A program made the position numbers and the translations under genes. From assembly GCA_023380515.1 (NCBI GenBank), contig JAMCRH010000018.1:13332-34360 (forward strand): a DNA stretch of 21,029 nt, in the 5' to 3' direction. Positions 17,376 to 21,029 of this stretch are shown one piece after another. The DNA comes from Gammaproteobacteria bacterium. GTDB lineage: Bacteria; Pseudomonadota; Gammaproteobacteria; Enterobacterales; Alteromonadaceae. The notes under the pieces are model-generated. The model was not told where the DNA came from. It was given only the letters and a program-made list of their open reading frames with translations, and searched no databases. Position 1 is the stretch's first letter; the number at the start of each line of letters is the position of its first letter.

Positions 17376-18305
17376 TTATTCGCCAGGTGCTTCGCGAAAC
17401 ACATACTTAGACGGATTCACTTGGCGACCGTTTTCAAGCACTTCATAATGCACGTGCGGGCCAGTTGAGCGTCCGAGGTTACCGACACTAGCAATTACTT
17501 GCCCTCGTGTCACGACATCTCCAACCCGCACGTCGATCGATTTCATGTGACCATAACGAGTGCGTAAACCTGCACCGTGGTCAATTTCAATTAAATTACC
17601 ATAGCCTGAGCGGGCGCCTGCAAACGTCACAATACCAGCACCCGTGGCATGGATTGGCGTGCCTTCCGGTGCGGCAAAGTCAATACCGCGATGCATGGTT
17701 GGGTTGCCATTAAATGGGTCACGACGGACACCAAACTGAGAAGACAACCAGCCTTCATTGATCGGACGACCGGCAACGAACCGCTCTTCTTCGATATGGT
17801 GATGAAGCATGACACTTTCAAGGAGGCGAAGCTGTTTTTGGCGAATTTCTAATTTTTCCAAAATGCCATCAAGTTCCGACAGCAATGGATGATCACTTAA
17901 CAATGGCCATTCCGGCAATGGTTGGTCGGGACCACCAATCGGTAACGGTGAACTAAAATCGAAGTCGCTGTGCTCGAGTTGCGCTTCGGCAACGAGTCGC
18001 TGACCGAGGGCTTCTAAACGCATGATTTGCGCTTGCAGTTCACCCACTTTCATTGCCATTGCGGTAAGCTCGCGCTGCGTCCGTTCCCGCACGTCTTGCA
18101 CTAACTCCGACTGCATGGCTAGGTTGCGCTGCTCTTGCTGCACACGTTCTTGATTCACTAACGCATCAAATGACAGTCCCTGCCATGGCTGTACAATGGC
18201 CAGCGATAAAAACGCCGCAATCCCAGCAAAAGAAAGCATGCGCCGCTTGCTTATCTGCAGTTTAAAGCGTACTTTTTTACCTTGATATTCGATTGCTAAA
18301 CTCAT
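17376..18305 (-). CDS. Membrane-anchored M23 (LytM-type) peptidase
   Basis: This is a predicted periplasmic peptidoglycan endopeptidase or LytM-domain regulator. The 309-residue product has a basic N-terminus, one membrane segment at about 24-40, and a predicted coiled coil at about 50-112 (NQERVQQEQRN... to ...RLVAEAQLE). A linker and second helix run to about 175. The C-terminal M23 domain (about 180-300) has zinc ligands His205 and Asp209 (HRGIDFAAPEGTPIHA), His253 (YGHM) and His284/His286 (GPHVHYEV), so it looks catalytically competent. It sits between dciA and secA, a common arrangement in Pseudomonas and related genera. It is divergent from dciA across a 27-base gap and is followed by the secA leader hairpin. 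The exact substrate bond cannot be told from the sequence. Confidence 0.9.
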   Translation of the reverse strand: MSLAIEYQGKKVRFKLQISKRRMLSFAGIAAFLSLAIVQPWQGLSFDALVNQERVQQEQRNLAMQSELVQDVRERTQRELTAMAMKVGELQAQIMRLEALGQRLVAEAQLEHSDFDFSSPLPIGGPDQPLPEWPLLSDHPLLSELDGILEKLEIRQKQLRLLESVMLHHHIEEERFVAGRPINEGWLSSQFGVRRDPFNGNPTMHRGIDFAAPEGTPIHATGAGIVTFAGARSGYGNLIEIDHGAGLRTRYGHMKSIDVRVGDVVTRGQVIASVGNLGRSTGPHVHYEVLENGRQVNPSKYVFREAPGE

Positions 18306-18332
18306 GTACGTTCCGAGTAACTAAATTAAATT

Positions 18333-18638
18333 ATGCTAAAGCGACCACCCAAGAGTGTCCAAGTCCTGCTACAAAAAGGACCGCTGGCCCAACTCAATGA
18401 GCAACATCATCGCCAAGTTAACTTACAAAATTTGTGGTGCGAAGCAGTGCCTGCTGATCTAGCTGTCAACTCGCGCTGCTTAGCCATTCAAGGGCAAACC
18501 CTAATTGTCTATGTTCGGAGCGGCGCTTGGGCCACTCGTGTTCGGTTACTACAACCTAAAATTATTCAAATTTTTCAAGCGGCTACTAAAACTACGCTGC
18601 GTAGTTTAGAGATAAAAGTTAAGCCGTCCTTGCAGTAG
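18333..18638 (+). CDS. dciA: DUF721 / DciA-family protein, probable replicative helicase loader factor
   Basis: DciA proteins interact with the replicative helicase DnaB and are the common substitute for the phage-derived DnaC loader of E. coli. The 101-residue product is almost only the DUF721 core: an N-terminal helical part (LLQKGPLAQLNEQHHRQVNLQNLWCEAVP), then LAIQGQTLIVYVRSGAWATRVRLLQPKIIQIF, the family pattern in which the segment before the conserved W-A-xxL/RxLxP precedes the last helix. It lacks the disordered C-terminal extension that many gammaproteobacterial DciA proteins carry. The location between lpxC and the M23-secA pair is the usual dciA locus. No Shine-Dalgarno is apparent before the ATG. 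It ends in a bidirectional terminator shared with lpxC. Confidence 0.82.
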   Translation: MLKRPPKSVQVLLQKGPLAQLNEQHHRQVNLQNLWCEAVPADLAVNSRCLAIQGQTLIVYVRSGAWATRVRLLQPKIIQIFQAATKTTLRSLEIKVKPSLQ

Positions 18639-18705
18639 CACCGAATCTCAACGTCTAAAATAAGCCTGTTCGACAGAATGCGCAACTTTTCTGTCCGATT
18701 TAACG

Positions 18706-18739
18706 CAAAAAGGCCGCTAGTCAATTAGCGGCCTTTGCT
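18706..18739. terminator. Bidirectional intrinsic terminator between dciA and lpxC
   Basis: AGGCCGCTA (18711-18719) and TAGCGGCCT (18726-18734) form a perfect 9-bp stem with a 6-base loop, extendable by flanking A-T pairs. An A5 run on the left and TTT on the right give U-tracts on both strands; the minus-strand version (CCTTTTTGCG) is stronger and suits lpxC. A weaker hairpin, GACAGAA / TTCTGTC (18672-18695), precedes it on the dciA side. Confidence 0.85.
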
Positions 18740-18768
18740 GGTCTTAAGCCAGTACAGGGCTGAGGTAA

Positions 18769-19659
18769 CTAATGGGTGCCTCTGCACTTTGCTCTTCGAA
18801 CGTGGCGAACTCCCAAGCCTCTTGGTGTTGCAATCAGCGCAACCAAAAGCTTGTTGTTCAGCGCATGTCCTGACTTGAATGCGCGTAAATGGCCAAGAAT
18901 ACTATGCCCAGCCATATACAAATCGCCGACTGCGTCGAGGATTTTGTGTTTCACAAACTCGTCGTCGTAACGTAAACCGTCGCTATTTAAGACGCGGAAT
19001 TCGTCCAGAACTACGGCGTTGTCGAAACCACCACCGAGCGCTAAATTATTGGCGCGCAAGTATTCAATGTCTTTCATAAAACCAAACGTCCGGGCGCGGC
19101 TAATGTCGCGAATAAACGATTGGCTGCTGAAGTCCATTGACACCACTTGATTGGTATCAGCAATTGCTGGGTGGTCGAAATCGATGGCGAAGTCGATTTT
19201 AAAGCCGTCGTGGGGTAACAGTTCGGCCCATTTATCACCTTCTTCGACACGAATAGGCTGCTTCACTTTAATGAAGCGCTTGGCTTTCCCCTGCTCTTGA
19301 ATGCCAGCTGACTGCAGCAAGTAAATAAACGGGTGCGAACTGCCATCCATAATTGGAATTTCGTGCGAGTCCACTTCGACATACAAGTTGTCGATACCCA
19401 TACCTGCCACCGCTGCAAGCAAGTGTTCGACCGTCGAAATGCGAATATTGTCGTCGTTAATCAGACAAGTACACATGCGCGTGTCTTTCACTAGCTCAGG
19501 AGAAGCTTTGATTTCAACCATTGGATTCAAATCGGTGCGACGAAATACAATACCGGTATCCGGCGCAGCAGGACGCAGCACCAAGTTTACCTTGTTGCCT
19601 TTGTGCAAGCCCACACCAGTGGTTGCTATCATCTGCTTGATTGTACGTTGCTTAACCAT
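18769..19659 (-). CDS. lpxC: UDP-3-O-acyl-N-acetylglucosamine deacetylase with frameshifted C-terminal tail
   Basis: LpxC performs the first committed step of lipid A synthesis, zinc-dependent deacetylation of UDP-3-O-acyl-GlcNAc. All catalytic residues are in place at E. coli numbering: Glu78, His79, His238, Asp242, His265. As written the product has 296 residues and its last 17 ([10 protein letters not shown]... to the stop) match no LpxC I know. Removing one T from 18822-18823 would instead read [10 protein letters not shown]... and end in SPVLA at TAA 18744, giving 304 residues, nearly the E. coli length (305, ending SAVLA). So a one-base insertion has replaced the C-terminal tail, the part recognised by FtsH in E. 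coli. The catalytic domain is untouched. ATG has a strong GGGAGGA upstream. Either a sequencing error or a real, possibly stabilising mutation. Confidence 0.93.
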   Translation of the reverse strand: MVKQRTIKQMIATTGVGLHKGNKVNLVLRPAAPDTGIVFRRTDLNPMVEIKASPELVKDTRMCTCLINDDNIRISTVEHLLAAVAGMGIDNLYVEVDSHEIPIMDGSSHPFIYLLQSAGIQEQGKAKRFIKVKQPIRVEEGDKWAELLPHDGFKIDFAIDFDHPAIADTNQVVSMDFSSQSFIRDISRARTFGFMKDIEYLRANNLALGGGFDNAVVLDEFRVLNSDGLRYDDEFVKHKILDAVGDLYMAGHSILGHLRAFKSGHALNNKLLVALIATPRGLGVRHVRRAKCRGTH

Positions 19660-19730
19660 ACTGAATCCTCCCTCAGCGTATTTACTTTCGCCCGCAGATT
19701 CCTTCTGTCAGGCCCATAAATTCTTTATTT

Positions 19731-19793
19731 GCCCCCGACTAGTACGAAAACCATTCCGTTTTCGTTGCCACTAGCCCACGGGTAAATGGGGGC
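19731..19793 (-). promoter_or_regulatory. lpxC: Structured leader (stacked inverted repeats) upstream of lpxC
   Basis: Three nested inverted repeats share one axis. The outer pair is GCCCCC (19731-19736) with GGGGGC (19788-19793). The middle pair is CTAGT (19739-19743) with ACTAG (19770-19774). The inner pair is ACGAAAAC (19744-19751) with GTTTTCGT (19758-19765) around a 6-base loop. No T-tract follows, so it is not a terminator. If transcription starts near 19789, the two inner helices lie at the very 5' end of the lpxC mRNA and the outer helix forms fully only in readthrough from ftsZ. Confidence 0.6.
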
Positions 19794-19795
19794 GA

Positions 19796-19824
19796 ATTAT
19801 AGCAATTGCTAATACTATCGTCAA
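19796..19824 (-). promoter_or_regulatory. lpxC: Near-consensus sigma70 promoter of lpxC
   Basis: Minus strand: TTGACG (19824-19819), a 17-base spacer, then TATAAT (19801-19796). This is one base from full consensus at optimal spacing. The leader to the lpxC ATG would be about 130 bases. Confidence 0.85.
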
Positions 19825-19848
19825 TAACTGGACTGATCAGTTCAGTCA

Positions 19849-19968
19849 GTCAGTCACAGACGCCTCAGTTAAGTCAGTCACAGACGCCTCAGTTAAGTCA
19901 GTCACAGACGCCTCAGTCAAGTCAGCCAAAAGCGTCTCAGTCAAGTCAGCCGCAGGCGCCGAGCTACA
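19849..19968. repeat. 24-bp tandem repeat, about 4-5 copies, between ftsZ and lpxC
   Basis: Units start at 19849, 19873, 19897, 19921 and 19945. Each begins GTCAG; the first two are identical, the third differs by one base, the fourth by several, and the fifth is partly decayed. Typical core: CACAGACGCCTCAG. The array lies just upstream of the lpxC promoter and after ftsZ. A plus-strand frame through it would give an SQSQTPQL octapeptide repeat, but there is no sign that this is translated. Confidence 0.92.
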
Positions 19969-20005
19969 ACTCGGCTGCCGCTAGCCAAACTTGAGCGTCA
20001 GCGCC

Positions 20006-21029
20006 TTAGTCAGCTTGGCGTCGCAAGAATGCAGGAATATCCAGAATATCTAGTTCCGCTTGCTTGCGCGTCACTGGCCGCTCTTCTAACTCGAAATCGA
20101 CTTCTTCTTCGAATTTTGGCGCTGTGGCTTGACGACCATAGCTTGGGCTCGTTGTTGGACGGCTCGGCGCGACTAAGTCAGGCTTCTTGTCCACTAACGA
20201 GATATCCGGCTTTCGCTCGGCACCAATACCCGTTGCAACGACGGTCACCCGCATTTCGTCCGACATTTCCATATCGATAACCGTACCCACAATCACCGTT
20301 GCATTCTCTGAAGCGAACGAGCGAATCACGCTACCAACCGTTTCGAATTCATCGATACCCATGTCCATGCCCGCGGTAACGTTAACCAACACGCCACGTG
20401 CACCTGACAAGTCGATGTCTTCTAACAATGGGCTATTAATCGCCATTTGCGCTGCTTCTTGCGCACGATCTGGGCCACTTGCGACACCGGTACCCATCAT
20501 GGCGGTACCCATTTCACGCATAACCGCTTGCACGTCAGCAAAGTCGACGTTAATCAGACCCTGACGAGTGATTAGCTCAGCAATACCTTGCACTGCGCCA
20601 AGTAACACATTGTTTGCCGCGCCAAACGCGTCCAACAGTGATGTGCCTTTACCCAGTACTTTCAACAGTTTTTCATTGGGAATGGTAATCAATGAGTCAA
20701 CGTGTTGTGCCAGCTGTGCAATCCCTTCTTCGGCGGCAGCCATACGCTTTTTGCCTTCGAATGGGAATGGCTTGGTCACCACCGCAATGGTCAAAATGCC
20801 AAGTTCTTTGGCAATTTCAGCAACAACTGGTGCGGCACCGGTACCGGTACCACCACCCATACCGGCGGCAATGAAAATCATGTCTGCGCCTTCTAACTGC
20901 CGCGCGATTTCTTCACGATTTTCTTCCGCTGCAATGCGACCCACTTCTGGGTTAGCGCCAGCACCTAAACCTTTGGTGATTTCGTTGCCCAGTTGAATGA
21001 GCACGTCGGCATCATGCTTACGTAATGCT
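20006..21029 (-). CDS. ftsZ: Cell division GTPase FtsZ, 5' end outside the window
   Basis: FtsZ is the tubulin-like GTPase that forms the division ring. The visible 340 residues run from [24 protein letters not shown] to the stop and lack roughly the first 35-40 residues. The tubulin signature [18 protein letters not shown] is present, followed by the T5-T7 region with [15 protein letters not shown] short variable linker comes next ([25 protein letters not shown]), and the C-terminal conserved peptide [15 protein letters not shown], which binds FtsA, ZipA and ZapD, is intact. The frame continues to the window edge; an internal GTG at 21004 is not the start. lpxC is the next gene downstream in the same direction, as in the dcw cluster. 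Confidence 0.97.
   Translation of the reverse strand, partial: ALRKHDADVLIQLGNEITKGLGAGANPEVGRIAAEENREEIARQLEGADMIFIAAGMGGGTGTGAAPVVAEIAKELGILTIAVVTKPFPFEGKKRMAAAEEGIAQLAQHVDSLITIPNEKLLKVLGKGTSLLDAFGAANNVLLGAVQGIAELITRQGLINVDFADVQAVMREMGTAMMGTGVASGPDRAQEAAQMAINSPLLEDIDLSGARGVLVNVTAGMDMGIDEFETVGSVIRSFASENATVIVGTVIDMEMSDEMRVTVVATGIGAERKPDISLVDKKPDLVAPSRPTTSPSYGRQATAPKFEEEVDFELEERPVTRKQAELDILDIPAFLRRQAD

Larger units (their letters stand above)
19660..20005. other. 346-bp intergenic region between ftsZ and lpxC
   Basis: No gene is credible here. From the ftsZ side it holds a modest hairpin, GCCGAG / CTCGGC (19958-19975), without T-tract, then a 24-bp tandem repeat (19849-19968). After these come a near-consensus lpxC promoter (19796-19824), a three-part hairpin (19731-19793), and the lpxC ribosome binding site just before 19659. 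No convincing ftsZ terminator was found, so ftsZ transcripts may read into lpxC. Confidence 0.75.

Noticed and set aside
18810..18830. Programmed ribosomal frameshift in lpxC
   Set aside because: The site (ACACCAAGAGG on the minus strand) has no slippery heptamer, and no stimulatory structure is evident; a plain one-base insertion explains it better.
19806..19994. Plus-strand frame encoding an SQSQTPQL-type octapeptide repeat
   Set aside because: It only exists because the 24-bp repeat period is a multiple of three. There is no ribosome binding site or promoter, and it lies across the lpxC promoter region.

Overview
The window is a stretch of gammaproteobacterial core chromosome. The gene content and order (ftsZ-lpxC-dciA-M23-secA-mutT and pdhR-aceE-aceF-lpdA / ampE-ampD-nadC-pilABCD-coaE-zapD-yacG) are typical of marine Gammaproteobacteria of the Alteromonadales/Vibrionales type. 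My best inference is an Idiomarina-like organism; this rests on layout and protein character, not on a database search. No phage, IS element, CRISPR array, tRNA or rRNA was seen.

Layout. Positions 1-5425 (minus strand) hold the pyruvate dehydrogenase operon pdhR-aceE-aceF-lpdA, with the start of lpdA cut by the window edge. A good sigma70-type promoter and a perfect palindromic PdhR operator lie just upstream of pdhR. Positions 5618-7123 (minus) hold ampE and ampD, linked to peptidoglycan recycling. From 7201 the plus strand carries a membrane-anchored retropepsin-like protease, nadC, a terminator, then the compact type IV pilus cluster pilA-pilB-pilC-pilD followed by coaE, zapD and yacG. mutT, secA and a membrane M23 peptidase run back on the minus strand (14149-18305). 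dciA (DUF721) is divergent from them and converges on lpxC across a shared bidirectional terminator. lpxC and the partial ftsZ end the window on the minus strand, separated by a 346-bp intergenic region with a tandem repeat, a near-consensus promoter and a structured leader.

How the genes work together. PdhR senses pyruvate in relatives and controls its own operon for conversion of pyruvate to acetyl-CoA. PilD processes PilA prepilin, PilB powers and PilC anchors pilus assembly. FtsZ, ZapD, LpxC and the M23 and AmpD/AmpE proteins all concern the cell envelope and division. SecA drives export.

The main oddities are two disrupted core genes. aceF carries a 28-bp partial duplication that shifts its frame, and lpxC carries one extra base that replaces its C-terminal tail; the original tail is still readable in the next frame. 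Either could be real or an assembly error. Other points of interest are a terminator/antiterminator-like leader directly in front of secA, a repeat-built insertion in PilD, a minimal PilB, and several short tandem repeats at gene ends.
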